Assembly (NCBI GenBank): GCA_045110335.1
Contig: JBGCGB010000015.1
Coordinates: 1-64,000, forward strand
Direction: 5' to 3'
Length of the DNA stretch: 64,000 bases
DNA from: CALBPI01 sp045110335
GTDB taxonomy: Bacteria > Pseudomonadota > Gammaproteobacteria > Steroidobacterales > Woeseiaceae
The first letter of the stretch is position 1. Each line of letters begins with the position of its first letter. Made by a program: the position numbers and the translations under genes. This document shows, piece by piece, positions 51,271 through 60,705 of this stretch. The notes under the pieces are model-generated. The model ran no database searches. It was not told where the DNA came from and worked only from the letters and a program-made list of their open reading frames with translations.

Positions 51271-52077
51271 ATGACACGGGTCCTCGCGATCGCTAACCAA
51301 AAAGGTGGCGTCGGCAAGACAACAACGAGCGTTAATCTAGCCGCTTCCTTGGCCGCTACCCAGCGCCGAGTTTTGTTGGTGGATATCGATCCTCAAGGTA
51401 ATGCCACAATGGGCAGCGGCATCGACAAAATGAATCTCGAACATAGTGCTTGCGATGTTTTGCTCGGTGATTGTTCGGCCGCTGATGCGATTGTGACCGC
51501 GCCCGATGCCAATTTTGCGTTGCTACCAGGTAATGACGATCTGACACTTGCCGAAGTGCAGTTGCTGCAAGAGATCGGTCGTGAAATGAAATTGCGCAAG
51601 GCGTTGCAACCGTTGCTTGGCATGTACGATTACGTGTTGATCGACTGTCCGCCATCGATCAATATGCTGACCGTGAATGCATTAACGGCGGCTTCCGGCG
51701 TGTTGATTCCGATGCAATGCGAGTACTACGCGCTGGAGGGTTTAACCGCGTTGCTGAGCACAATCGATCAGGTACGTGACAGTGTCAATCCCGACTTGGA
51801 TGTCTACGGCCTGCTGCGCACGATGTTTGATCCCCGTAACAACTTGGCCAACGATGTGTCGGCCCAGTTGCATGAGCATTTTGGTGAGAAAGTTTATCGA
51901 ACCATCATTCCGCGCAATGTCAGGCTCGCAGAGGCGCCGAGTTTTGGTCGCCCGGTTCTGTTGCATGATCGGCATTCTCGCGGTGCTTTGGCCTACTTAG
52001 CGTTGGCGGGTGAAGTGATCCGTCGCGAAGAGGCGGCGCAAGAAGCGCTGGCTAATGCCGGCCGACCGGTAAACTAG
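51271..52077 (+). CDS. parA: Chromosome partitioning ATPase ParA (Soj type)
   Basis: A 268-residue deviant Walker ATPase. The nucleotide-binding loop is NQKGGVGKTTTSVNLAASLA (residues 8-27) with the signature lysine, followed by LLVDIDPQGNATMGSG, VLIDCPPSINMLTVNAL and VYRTIIPRNVRLAEAPSFG. The short N-terminus without a DNA-binding helix marks it as chromosomal Soj rather than plasmid type Ia. It has AATCGGAGTC upstream and is followed by parB after 11 bases. Confidence 0.97.
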   Translation: MTRVLAIANQKGGVGKTTTSVNLAASLAATQRRVLLVDIDPQGNATMGSGIDKMNLEHSACDVLLGDCSAADAIVTAPDANFALLPGNDDLTLAEVQLLQEIGREMKLRKALQPLLGMYDYVLIDCPPSINMLTVNALTAASGVLIPMQCEYYALEGLTALLSTIDQVRDSVNPDLDVYGLLRTMFDPRNNLANDVSAQLHEHFGEKVYRTIIPRNVRLAEAPSFGRPVLLHDRHSRGALAYLALAGEVIRREEAAQEALANAGRPVN

Positions 52078-52088
52078 GATTTTTTAGC

Positions 52089-52985
52089 ATGGTTAACAAA
52101 CGCAAAAGTTTGGGTAGAGGACTCGGCGCACTATTGGGTGATGCCGCTAAAGCCCAGCCTTCGGCCCAGACGTCTTCAACACCCGCTGCCGGTGATAGCG
52201 CGCTTCGCGAATTACCGGTCGATTTAATGCAACGCGGTCGTTACCAGCCGCGTGTTGATATGCGTCAGGACTCTCTCGAAGAGTTGGCTGCCTCTATCAA
52301 GGCGCAGGGCATTGTGCAGCCGATCGCCGTGCGACCCGTGGGCAGCGCTGCGGGTAAAGAGCAGCGGTTCGAGATTATCGCGGGCGAGCGCCGCTGGCGT
52401 GCCGCTCAACTTGCCGGGCTGTCCGAGGTGCCGGTTGTTGTTCACCAAGTCGGTGATAGCGAAGCCGTCGCCATGGCGCTGATCGAAAACATTCAACGTG
52501 AAGACCTGAATCCGCTTGAAGAAGCGCGAGCGTTAGAGCGTCTGATTCGCGAATTTGAGCTGACCCATCAGGAAGGTGCCGAGGCGGTTGGACGCTCCCG
52601 GGCAGCGGTCTCTAATTTATTACGATTGCTGGAGCTGGGCGATGATGTTCAGGCTTTGGTAGAAGCACGCGCATTGGATATGGGCCATGCAAGGGCGTTG
52701 TTATCGATGCCGGCCGGGAAAGCACAATCCGCTCTGGCGCAGCAGGCTGCAGCAAGCGGTATGTCGGTTCGGGAAGTCGAGCGACGCGTGCGAGCCCTGA
52801 AGTCGCCGGGGAAAAAGTCCAAGCCTGCGCCTTCCAAGGATCCGGATATTGCCCGATTGGAAACAGAGCTCGCGGGAAAACTGGGCGCGGCGGTTGCGAT
52901 CAACCACGCTGGCGGTCGCGGCAACTTGACGATCAACTACAACAGTCTCGATGAGCTCGAGGGAATCCTTGAGAAGATTGGTTAG
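52089..52985 (+). CDS. parB: Chromosome partitioning protein ParB (Spo0J type)
   Basis: A 298-residue centromere-binding CTPase. The N-terminal RGLGALLG box is at residues 8-15 (ParA contact region), the CTP-binding motifs are ELVDLMQRGRYQPR-like (here LPVDLMQRGRYQPR), AGERRWRAAQLAG and ENIQREDLNPLEEA, and the HTH domain has QEGAEAVGRSRAAVSNLLRL. The C-terminal dimer domain ends in LDELEGIL. Expected to load at the parS palindromes at 23318-24038. Confidence 0.97.
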   Translation: MVNKRKSLGRGLGALLGDAAKAQPSAQTSSTPAAGDSALRELPVDLMQRGRYQPRVDMRQDSLEELAASIKAQGIVQPIAVRPVGSAAGKEQRFEIIAGERRWRAAQLAGLSEVPVVVHQVGDSEAVAMALIENIQREDLNPLEEARALERLIREFELTHQEGAEAVGRSRAAVSNLLRLLELGDDVQALVEARALDMGHARALLSMPAGKAQSALAQQAAASGMSVREVERRVRALKSPGKKSKPAPSKDPDIARLETELAGKLGAAVAINHAGGRGNLTINYNSLDELEGILEKIG

Positions 52986-52998
52986 CTAAAGAGCTGAC

Positions 52999-53823
52999 TC
53001 AGGCGGACTGGCTCACGTCCAGTCGCACTTCGATCGCATTGGCGGCGTCCACGGCCGGGTAGCAGCGCTGGATGATCTCCGGCATTACCGCTTCCGAGAT
53101 AAAGAAACCCTGCATTTTGTCGCAGCGAATTTCTTTCAGAAACTCAAAAGTCTGCTGGTCTTCCACGCCTTCCGCACAAACTGCGACGCCTAGCGCGTGC
53201 GCCATGCCGGTTACAGCGGCCAACGCATGTCGTGTCGCCTGGTTTTCGCGCGCTTGATCTAACAGACTTGCATGGATCTTGATCTCATCGAAGTCTAATT
53301 GTCCGAATGAGCTCAGTGCCTCACGCGCCGCACCGAAATCATCTAACGACATCCGGAAACCGCAGGCTCTAAGTTCGTTGATGGCGTCACTGAAGCGGCC
53401 TTCAGTGCCGGCGATCAAACTTTGGGCGACTTCGAATGTGATCGAATCGCAGGTCATTCCATATTCAGCGACGATGCCTTTGTAATGATCCGCCAATAGG
53501 GGATCGTCCAACAGAGAGGAGTCCAAATTGACGCAGCCATTGAGCTCAAGACCGCTTTTGCGCCACGTTTTGAGTTGATTCAGCGTCTTCCGCAGCACAA
53601 ATTCACCGATTTTTGGCATCAGGCCGGACTTGACGGCCTGTGGCAGGAAACTCAATGGGGGAACGCGTCCACGGGTCGGGTGCAGCCATCGAATCAGTGC
53701 TTCAGCTTCTGTGGTTACCCAATCCGATGCGCCGTCTCGCCTTTCTAGCTTGGGCTGGTATTGCACCAAAAATTGGTCATCGGCGATGGCTCGTTCGATA
53801 TCTGCAGCAGTGATCTCGCTCAT
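52999..53823 (-). CDS. EAL-domain cyclic di-GMP phosphodiesterase
   Basis: A 274-residue protein that is essentially one EAL domain. Residues needed for catalysis are recognisable: the Glu of EAL in AEALIRW, the Asn in CVNLDSS, the Glu in TFEVAQS, the DDFG motif, the Lys in DEIKIH, the Glu in CAEGVED and the Gln in MQGFFI. It therefore is probably active and degrades c-di-GMP. It lacks a sensor or membrane region. It is convergent with parB (13 bases between stops) and divergent from the atp operon. Confidence 0.92.
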   Translation of the reverse strand: MSEITAADIERAIADDQFLVQYQPKLERRDGASDWVTTEAEALIRWLHPTRGRVPPLSFLPQAVKSGLMPKIGEFVLRKTLNQLKTWRKSGLELNGCVNLDSSLLDDPLLADHYKGIVAEYGMTCDSITFEVAQSLIAGTEGRFSDAINELRACGFRMSLDDFGAAREALSSFGQLDFDEIKIHASLLDQARENQATRHALAAVTGMAHALGVAVCAEGVEDQQTFEFLKEIRCDKMQGFFISEAVMPEIIQRCYPAVDAANAIEVRLDVSQSA

Positions 53824-54032
53824 TGATCTGGTCTTCCCTGATTCAAAACCGTTGATTCGTTGCGTCTATGCGCACCCCTATGGGTTAGCTAGCGGTCACA
53901 ACGCCACTTACTTTAGGCAAAGCCCGGGTCATTGTCTGCGCGCCAAATCCCACTTTGGGGTCTCCCGGCGGATTTTGTAAAATTTGAACCGTGATCGAAC
54001 CGAAGAATTCTGCACTTTTTTGGATTCTAGGT

Positions 54033-54061
54033 TTGCTGCGAGCGGCACGAGCGATTATACT
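54033..54061 (+). promoter_or_regulatory. Sigma-70 promoter of the atp operon
   Basis: TTGCTG (54033-54038), a 17-base spacer, TATACT (54056-54061). A start of transcription near 54068 leaves about 45 bases before the atpI TTG start. It lies in the 289-base gap between the EAL gene and atpI; nothing else is recognised in that gap. Confidence 0.68.
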
Positions 54062-54112
54062 TTCGCGGCTCAGAGACGCAGGTTCGGTGATTTCGTTCAG
54101 GGAGAACGCGTT

Positions 54113-54499
54113 TTGCGACGATTTTCCTTCGTTCCCGCCCGCGTCGTCTTTTGGCAAGCCATGATCGGCTTGGCTGGAGCAACAATTTGGCTTTTGGATA
54201 GCTTACCGGCTGCTATCGCCGCCCTCGCAGGAGGTCTCGGCAGCGCCTTACTTAGCTTCCATTTTGTCTCCCGGGTGTTTTCCCGGACAGAATTAGCGCC
54301 GCCGCAAACTATTGTGGCGGCATTTTATCGCGCCGAGGCCTTCAAATTAATGTTGGCAGCGGTCATGTTTGGCTTGATGGCCAAATATTTTGCAGAGTGG
54401 TTTGTTCCATTTCTGAGCACTTTCGCAGCGACGCTGCTGGTGTTTTTCGTCGCCCTCTTGTGGGTGCCGACAGATGTAACGGATTCACTGAAAAAGTAA
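54113..54499 (+). CDS. atpI: ATP synthase protein I
   Basis: A 128-residue membrane protein with four hydrophobic segments. The start TTG 54113 (LRRFSFVPARVVFWQ) has GGAGA at 54101-54105 and gives the normal AtpI length; an upstream TTG at 53984 would put the coding region across the promoter. AtpI is thought to help assemble the c-ring of the ATP synthase and is not part of the final complex. First gene of the operon, 72 bases before atpB. Confidence 0.88.
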   Translation: MRRFSFVPARVVFWQAMIGLAGATIWLLDSLPAAIAALAGGLGSALLSFHFVSRVFSRTELAPPQTIVAAFYRAEAFKLMLAAVMFGLMAKYFAEWFVPFLSTFAATLLVFFVALLWVPTDVTDSLKK

Positions 54500-54571
54500 C
54501 TTTAAACGACAGGTTTCGGACACATCTTATGGTTGTGCGGAATCGGTAACAGCGGAAGAGTGATTGATTCG

Positions 54572-55348
54572 ATGGCGAGCGGCGCAGAGAGAACTCCCAC
54601 AGAATACGTAACGCATCACCTGCAGCACTTAACCAGTGGTGAAGGCATTTGGGCGTTGCACATCGACACAATGATCTTCTCGATCCTTTGTGGCCTGACG
54701 TTCCTGTTTATCTTCAATAAGGCTGCTAAGAAAGCCAGCCCCGGCGTACCCGGCCGCTTTCAGGCATTTATTGAAATGGTTATCGAGTTTATCGATGACT
54801 CAGTCAAAGAAAGTTTCCATGGGCCCCGAGAGTTCGTTGCGCCCCTAGCCCTCACGATCTTCGTATTGGTTCTATTCTGGAACTTGCTGGACATTATTCC
54901 GGTCGACTTGCTGCCTTGGCTCGCCGAGACCGCCGGCGTTCCTTATCTTCGTATTGTGCCGTCGGCTGATCCAAACGCCACGTTCGGCCTTTCAATCACC
55001 GTGTTTGTCTTGATTCTGGTCTACAGCGTCAAAGGCAAGGGCTGGGGTGGTTTCGGTAAAGAGTTGCTGTTCCATCCTTTCGGCAAGAACCCGATTCTGG
55101 TCCCATTCAACCTGATTCTTAATCTCGTTGAATTCATTGCCAAGCCGGTTTCGCTGGCCATGCGACTGTTCGGTAACCTCTACGCGGCCGAGTTGATCTT
55201 TATTTTGATCGCCATGCTGCCGTTCTACTTAAACTGGATCCCGGGTGCTGCCTGGGCCTTGTTCCATATTCTCGTGATTCCGTTGCAAGCTTTCATCTTC
55301 ATGACCCTCACGGTCGTGTATCTGAGTCTTGCGTACGAAGATCACTAA
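54572..55348 (+). CDS. atpB: ATP synthase Fo subunit a
   Basis: A 258-residue membrane subunit that forms the proton half-channels. The start ATG 54572 (MASGAERTPTEYVTHHLQHL) is chosen over an in-frame GTG at 54560 that lacks spacing to a ribosome site. Five helices are visible; the essential Arg lies in the AKPVSLAMRLFGNLYAAELI segment, and the C-terminal FIFMTLTVVYLSLAYEDH is typical of proteobacteria. Confidence 0.97.
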   Translation: MASGAERTPTEYVTHHLQHLTSGEGIWALHIDTMIFSILCGLTFLFIFNKAAKKASPGVPGRFQAFIEMVIEFIDDSVKESFHGPREFVAPLALTIFVLVLFWNLLDIIPVDLLPWLAETAGVPYLRIVPSADPNATFGLSITVFVLILVYSVKGKGWGGFGKELLFHPFGKNPILVPFNLILNLVEFIAKPVSLAMRLFGNLYAAELIFILIAMLPFYLNWIPGAAWALFHILVIPLQAFIFMTLTVVYLSLAYEDH

Positions 55349-55401
55349 TTTCGTTTTCGTTTTTTCACTCAACTAATAAAGAGTCTAGTTAGGAGTCCTC
55401 A

Positions 55402-55668
55402 ATGGAATTCATCGCACAAGTCCAAAGCAGCACCGCCATCGCGGTAGGTCTTATTTTCGCTTTCGCAGCGCTCGGTACCGGTATCGGTTTCGGTCTGCTC
55501 GGCGGTAAGTTCCTTGAAGGCGCTGCGCGTCAGCCGGAACTAGCAGGTATGTTGCAGGTGCGGATGTTCATCATCGCCGGTCTGCTCGATGCGCTGTCCA
55601 TTATCGGTGTTGCGTTCGCTGCATTGCTGCTCTTCGGTAACCCGCTACTGGCACAGTTGGCAGGGTAA
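55402..55668 (+). CDS. atpE: ATP synthase Fo subunit c
   Basis: An 88-residue hairpin of two transmembrane helices that forms the rotor ring. The polar loop is ARQPEL, and the ion-binding carboxylate in the second helix is Asp in GLLDALSII (about residue 65). Asp without the Na+-type Gln/Glu/Ser set indicates proton coupling. TAGGAG lies just before the start. Confidence 0.96.
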   Translation: MEFIAQVQSSTAIAVGLIFAFAALGTGIGFGLLGGKFLEGAARQPELAGMLQVRMFIIAGLLDALSIIGVAFAALLLFGNPLLAQLAG

Positions 55669-55720
55669 TTGTTCGTATCTTGAATACGACGTCATACCGA
55701 ATATCTGAGGGAGCACGCTA

Positions 55721-56188
55721 ATGTCAATGTCGACATTAATCGGCCAGTCCATCACGTTTTTGATCTTCGTTTGGGTGGTCATGGCCAAAATCTGGCCACC
55801 ACTGCTAGGCGCGATCGAAGAGCGTCGGCAGAAAATTGCTGATGGCCTTGCCGCCGCTGAACGCGGTCAGCAGGATCTCGCGAAAGCCGAGTCTCGTGTA
55901 GACGAGCTGGTGAACGATGCGCGCGGTCAGGCTGCAGAAATTCTCGATCAGGCACGTTCGCGCGCCAATGAGATCATTTCTGAGGGTAAAGCTGAAGGTC
56001 AGCGCGAACGCGAACGCCAATTGGCAGCCGCAAACGCTGAGATCGAGCAGGAAACCAACCGCGTACGCGAAGAGCTGCGTGGCCAGGTTTCTGCGATTGC
56101 ACTGGCTAGTGCCGAGAAGATTCTGAAGCGTGAGATTGATGGCAACGTCCATGAGGACTTGCTGAACGATCTTGCGAAGCAGATCTGA
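55721..56188 (+). CDS. atpF: ATP synthase Fo subunit b
   Basis: A 155-residue peripheral-stalk subunit (E. coli 156): one N-terminal membrane helix (ITFLIFVWVVMAKIWPP) followed by a long charged coiled coil rich in Ala, Glu, Arg and Gln. The conserved VWVVMAKIWPPLLGAIEERR region marks the membrane exit. GGGAG precedes the ATG start. Confidence 0.96.
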   Translation: MSMSTLIGQSITFLIFVWVVMAKIWPPLLGAIEERRQKIADGLAAAERGQQDLAKAESRVDELVNDARGQAAEILDQARSRANEIISEGKAEGQRERERQLAAANAEIEQETNRVREELRGQVSAIALASAEKILKREIDGNVHEDLLNDLAKQI

Positions 56189-56209
56189 CTTACAGGCTGA
56201 TTACTACTC

Positions 56210-56770
56210 ATGGCTGATAACAACACACTCGCGAGACCCTATGCTCAAGCATTGTTTGAGCTGGCTAGTGATGCCTCGGCCCGCAGCGAATGGGCGGGAG
56301 CCCTCGCGGCGCTTGCGCCGATTGGTGCTGACGCCGGTTTTCAGGAATTTGCAGCAAATCCGCGTATGGGTGAGCGTCAAATTCTCGAGGCGATTCAGTC
56401 GTTCGCGGCAGATATTCCCGGTGCCGGGACGTTTGCTGCAAAAGGCGGCGAAGCGGAAAACTTCTTACGGTTGTTGATCGAAAACGATCGGCTAGAAGTA
56501 CTGCCAGAGATCGCAGAGCGGTTTGTTGCGTTGAAGGATGCTGCCGAAAATTCGGTGGACGTCACGATCACAACGGCCTCCAGTGTGAATGCCAAAGAGC
56601 AAGCGCAAATAACAGGTGCTTTGAAATCGCGTCTCGGTCGCGAAGTCAACGTCACCATGGCTATAAATGAAGACCTGATTGGTGGTGCGGTAGTTCGTGC
56701 TGGCGATTTTGTCATCGATGGTTCAGTACGATCGCAGCTCGACAAGATGTCTGCCGTACTGAGCAAGTAA
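56210..56770 (+). CDS. atpH: ATP synthase F1 subunit delta
   Basis: A 186-residue subunit that connects the top of F1 to the b stalk (E. coli 177). N-terminal segment ARPYAQALFELA and the C-terminal IGGAVVRAGDFVIDGSVRSQLDKM are the family signatures. Located between atpF and atpA as in the standard operon. Confidence 0.96.
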   Translation: MADNNTLARPYAQALFELASDASARSEWAGALAALAPIGADAGFQEFAANPRMGERQILEAIQSFAADIPGAGTFAAKGGEAENFLRLLIENDRLEVLPEIAERFVALKDAAENSVDVTITTASSVNAKEQAQITGALKSRLGREVNVTMAINEDLIGGAVVRAGDFVIDGSVRSQLDKMSAVLSK

Positions 56771-56782
56771 AAGGAACGAGAC

Positions 56783-58324
56783 ATGTCACTTAAAGCGTCT
56801 GAAATCAGTGAACTGATTAAAGAACGAATCAAGAACTACGACGCGGCTGCAGAAGCCCGCGACGTCGGCACAGTGATCAGCGTATCCGATGGAATTACGC
56901 GTATCCATGGTCTGAGCGACGCTCGCTATGGTGAGATGCTGGAGTTTCCCGGTAACACTTATGGTCTAGCCCTGAACCTCGAGCACGACTCGGTTGGTGC
57001 GGTTGTCCTTGGTGACTACAAACATATTTCTGAAGGCGACACGGTGAAAACGACCGGTCGTATTCTGGAAGTACCGGTTGGCGATGCGTTGCTCGGTCGT
57101 GTAGTCAACTCGCTGGGTGAGCCGATTGATGGCAAAGGCCCGATCAAGACCGAAGAAACGTCTCCGATCGAAAAAGTAGCGCCTGGCGTTATCGATCGTA
57201 AATCGGTTGATCAGCCGGTCCAAACCGGCTTGAAAGCGATTGATGCGATGGTGCCGATTGGCCGCGGCCAGCGTGAGTTGATCATTGGTGACCGTCAGAC
57301 GGGTAAGACCGCTGTCGCGATTGACGCCATCATCAACCAGAAAGGCACCGGCATTAAATGTATCTATGTTGCGGTTGGCCAGAAAGACTCCTCTGTGGCG
57401 TCCGTGGTTCGCAAGCTTGAAGAAGAAGGCGCGATGGATCACACCATCATCGTTAACGCTTCGGCAGCACAATCCGCGGCGATGCAATACATTGCGCCCT
57501 ATTCAGGCACATCAATGGGTGAGTTTTTCCGTGATCGCGGTGAAGATGCACTGATCATTTTTGATGACTTGACCAAACAGGCCATGGCCTATCGTCAGGT
57601 TTCATTGTTGCTACGTCGGCCGCCGGGTCGTGAAGCGTATCCGGGTGATGTTTTCTACTTGCACTCACGTTTGCTTGAGCGTGCTGCTCGCGTTAACGAC
57701 AAGTTTGTTGAAGAGCAAACCGGCGGCAAAGTGAAAGGCAAGACCGGTTCATTGACCGCGTTGCCGATCATTGAAACCCAGGCTGGTGACGTATCCGCGT
57801 TCGTACCGACCAACGTGATTTCGATCACCGATGGCCAGATCTTCCTCGAAACCGACCTGTTCAACGCGGGTATTCGCCCGGCGATTAACGCGGGCCTTTC
57901 GGTCTCGCGGGTTGGTGGTTCTGCACAAACCAAGATCATCAAGAAGCTCGGTGGCGGTGTGCGTCTAGCATTGGCTCAGTATCGTGAATTGGCGGCTTTC
58001 GCCCAGTTCGCCTCTGATCTCGATGAAGCGACACGTAAGCAGCTCGAACGTGGTCAACGCGTGACCGAACTGATGAAACAGAAGCAATATTCTCCGTTGT
58101 CTGTTGGCGAAATGGCCTTGTCATTGTTCGCGGCCAACGAAGGCTATCTCGATGACGTCCCAGTCGACAAAGTGGTCGATTACGAAGAAGCGATGCATGA
58201 CTTCGCTCGCGGTTCACACGCAGAATTGCTTGAAAAAATTAACAGCACCGGTGATTTCGGCGACGATATCAAATCAGGCCTGACGGCCGCATTGGATGCC
58301 TTCAAGGCGACGGGCGTCTACTAG
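56783..58324 (+). CDS. atpA: ATP synthase F1 subunit alpha
   Basis: A 513-residue noncatalytic nucleotide-binding subunit, the same length as in E. coli. The P-loop is GDRQTGKTAVAIDAI (about 169-183), with VGQKDSSVASVVRKLEE and the conserved RRPPGREAYPGDVFYLHSRL near 285-305. GGAACGA precedes the start. Forms the hexamer with AtpD. Confidence 0.98.
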   Translation: MSLKASEISELIKERIKNYDAAAEARDVGTVISVSDGITRIHGLSDARYGEMLEFPGNTYGLALNLEHDSVGAVVLGDYKHISEGDTVKTTGRILEVPVGDALLGRVVNSLGEPIDGKGPIKTEETSPIEKVAPGVIDRKSVDQPVQTGLKAIDAMVPIGRGQRELIIGDRQTGKTAVAIDAIINQKGTGIKCIYVAVGQKDSSVASVVRKLEEEGAMDHTIIVNASAAQSAAMQYIAPYSGTSMGEFFRDRGEDALIIFDDLTKQAMAYRQVSLLLRRPPGREAYPGDVFYLHSRLLERAARVNDKFVEEQTGGKVKGKTGSLTALPIIETQAGDVSAFVPTNVISITDGQIFLETDLFNAGIRPAINAGLSVSRVGGSAQTKIIKKLGGGVRLALAQYRELAAFAQFASDLDEATRKQLERGQRVTELMKQKQYSPLSVGEMALSLFAANEGYLDDVPVDKVVDYEEAMHDFARGSHAELLEKINSTGDFGDDIKSGLTAALDAFKATGVY

Positions 58325-58369
58325 ACCGCCTCATTGAAGTATTCGAAGCACATCTAACCTGGACTGAGC

Positions 58370-59239
58370 ATGGCAAGCGAAAAAGAAATCCGCACTAAGA
58401 TCAAGAGCGTAAAAAGTACGCAGAAGATCACGCGCGCGATGGAAATGGTAGCGGCAAGTAAAATTCGGAAAGCGCAAAAGCAAATGGAGGCATCACGCCC
58501 CTACGCGCAGCGCATCCGCAATGTTATTGCTCACCTTTCCGAGGCGAACCCGGATTACCGTCATCCCTGGTTGGATGAGCGAGAAATCAAGCGTGTTGGT
58601 TACATCGTGGTGTCGTCTGATCGCGGTCTTTGCGGTGGCTTGAACGTCAACTTGTTCAAAAAGCTGATTGGTGAGATCACCGAATGGCAGGCCAAGGGCG
58701 TTGAAGTCGAGTTGGCATTGATTGGCTCCAAAGCCGTTCAGTTGTTCAACCGATTGGGTGGCAGCGTCAAAGCGACCGTGACCCAATTGGGTGACCGGCC
58801 GCAGATGAACGATCTGCTTGGTCTGATCAAAACGATGCTTGATCTGTACTCGGACGGTCACATTGATCGCTTGTTCTTGACGCACAACGATTTCGTCAGT
58901 GCGATCAAGCAACAGCCAGTCAGCGAAACCTTGTTGCCGGTAAGCGAACTCGAAAGTGATGACGAGTTGCAGCAATACTGGGATTACATCTACGAGCCCG
59001 ATGCCGCAGAGCTGCTCGACGATGTGTTGACCCGCTACGTTGAGTCGCAAATCTATCGTGGTGTGGTTGAGAACTTCGCGTGCGAGATGGCGGCGAAAAT
59101 GGTGGCGATGAAGAGCGCTACCGATAACGCCGGTGACATCATCGATTCGTTGCAGTTGCAGTACAACAAAGCGCGACAAGCAGCGATTACGCAAGAGATT
59201 AGTGAAATTGTCGGCGGTGCGGCAGCGGTTAACGGTTAA
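58370..59239 (+). CDS. atpG: ATP synthase F1 subunit gamma
   Basis: A 289-residue rotor-shaft subunit (E. coli 287). N-terminal helix KEIRTKIKSVKSTQKITRAM and C-terminal helix ALxxATDNAGDIIDSLQLQYN-type segment (here SATDNAGDIIDSLQLQYNKA) form the long coiled coil; SSDRGLCGGLNVNLFK is the conserved core motif. 45 bases after atpA. Confidence 0.97.
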   Translation: MASEKEIRTKIKSVKSTQKITRAMEMVAASKIRKAQKQMEASRPYAQRIRNVIAHLSEANPDYRHPWLDEREIKRVGYIVVSSDRGLCGGLNVNLFKKLIGEITEWQAKGVEVELALIGSKAVQLFNRLGGSVKATVTQLGDRPQMNDLLGLIKTMLDLYSDGHIDRLFLTHNDFVSAIKQQPVSETLLPVSELESDDELQQYWDYIYEPDAAELLDDVLTRYVESQIYRGVVENFACEMAAKMVAMKSATDNAGDIIDSLQLQYNKARQAAITQEISEIVGGAAAVNG

Positions 59240-59320
59240 CCACGCGCAGCCTGAAACGAATTTAGAAATTAAAGAAATGCGGCAACGTTAAGGTTGCCAC
59301 CAGAGATTGAGGAATAACGA

Positions 59321-60703
59321 ATGAGCACTGGAAAAACCGCGCAAATCATTGGCGCCGTTGTTGACGTCGAGTTCCCGCGGGATGCGATCCCGAACGTTTA
59401 CGATGCGCTCGTGCTGGAAGACTCCGGCCTGACGCTGGAAGTACAGCAGCAACTGGGTGACGGTGTTGTTCGCACGATTGCGATGGGTGCCAGTGAAGGC
59501 CTCAAGCGCGGTATGGACGTTAAAAACACCGGCGCGCCGATCAGCGTTCCCGTCGGTCAGGGCACGCTGGGTCGTGTCATGAACGTACTGGGTGATCCGG
59601 AAGATAAAGCCGGACCCATCAAGACGGAGGCCACTGCGCCGATTCACCGTTTGCCACCAACCTACGAAGAGCAAGCGGCTTCAACCGAGCTTTTGGAAAC
59701 CGGCGTAAAGGTTATCGACCTGATCATGCCGATCGCGAAAGGCGGTAAAGTTGGTTTGTTCGGTGGTGCGGGTGTTGGTAAAACCGTGACACTGATGGAA
59801 TTGATCAACAACATCGCTAAAGCGCATGACGGCTTGTCCGTTTTCGCCGGTGTTGGTGAGCGTACGCGTGAAGGTAATGACTTCTACTACGAGATGGAAG
59901 AAGCTGGGGTACTGGATAAAGTTGCTCTTGTTTACGGTCAGATGAACGAGCCTCCCGGCGCGCGTCTTCGTGTTGCGCTAACCGGTTTGACGATGGCTGA
60001 ATACTTCCGCGACGAAGGTCGTGATGTATTGATGTTTATCGATAACATTTACCGTTACACACTGGCGGGTACCGAAGTTTCGGCGCTGCTGGGTCGTATG
60101 CCTTCGGCGGTAGGTTATCAGCCGACACTGGCTGAAGAGATGGGTGTATTGCAGGAACGCATTACCTCAACCAAGACCGGTTCTATCACGTCTTTCCAGG
60201 CGGTCTATGTACCTGCCGATGACTTGACCGATCCGTCGCCAGCAACCACCTTCGCTCACTTGGATGCGACACTGGTATTGTCCCGACAGATTTCAGAGCT
60301 TGGTATTTATCCGGCGGTAGATCCGCTGGATTCAACCAGTCGTCTGCTTGACCCAAACGTTATCGGACAAGAACATTATGACTGCGCGCGTGCCGTGCAG
60401 GCGGTTTTGCAGACTTACAAAGAACTGCAAGACATCATTGCAATTCTGGGTATGGACGAGCTTTCTGACGAACAGAAGCAAGCTGTAACCCGCGCGCGTA
60501 AGATTCAGCGCTTCTTGTCACAACCGTTCTTCGTGGCGGCGCAGTTCACCGGTGCTGAAGGCAAATACGTCTCATTGAAAGACACCATTCGTGGCTTCCA
60601 GGGCATCGTTGATGGTGACTACGATCACTTGCCTGAGCAGGCCTTTTACATGGTGGGTTCAATCGAAGAAGCGGTTGAGAAAGCCAAAGGTATGCAGAGC
60701 TAA
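59321..60703 (+). CDS. atpD: ATP synthase F1 subunit beta
   Basis: A 460-residue catalytic subunit (E. coli 460). The P-loop is GGAGVGKTVTLMELI, followed by GVGERTREGNDFYYEM with the catalytic Glu, FIDNIYRYTLAGTEVSALLG as Walker B, and the DELSD (DELSEED-type) lever loop near residue 385. The C-terminus GSIEEAVEKAKGMQS is normal. Confidence 0.98.
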   Translation: MSTGKTAQIIGAVVDVEFPRDAIPNVYDALVLEDSGLTLEVQQQLGDGVVRTIAMGASEGLKRGMDVKNTGAPISVPVGQGTLGRVMNVLGDPEDKAGPIKTEATAPIHRLPPTYEEQAASTELLETGVKVIDLIMPIAKGGKVGLFGGAGVGKTVTLMELINNIAKAHDGLSVFAGVGERTREGNDFYYEMEEAGVLDKVALVYGQMNEPPGARLRVALTGLTMAEYFRDEGRDVLMFIDNIYRYTLAGTEVSALLGRMPSAVGYQPTLAEEMGVLQERITSTKTGSITSFQAVYVPADDLTDPSPATTFAHLDATLVLSRQISELGIYPAVDPLDSTSRLLDPNVIGQEHYDCARAVQAVLQTYKELQDIIAILGMDELSDEQKQAVTRARKIQRFLSQPFFVAAQFTGAEGKYVSLKDTIRGFQGIVDGDYDHLPEQAFYMVGSIEEAVEKAKGMQS

Positions 60704-60705
60704 TT

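Noticed and set aside
53984..54112. N-terminal extension of atpI from TTG 53984
   Set aside because: It spans a good sigma-70 promoter and makes AtpI far longer than the family norm; TTG 54113 has a better ribosome site.
58493..59194. 233-codon open frame on minus inside atpG
   Set aside because: Antisense shadow caused by codon bias of atpG; no start signal or domain.
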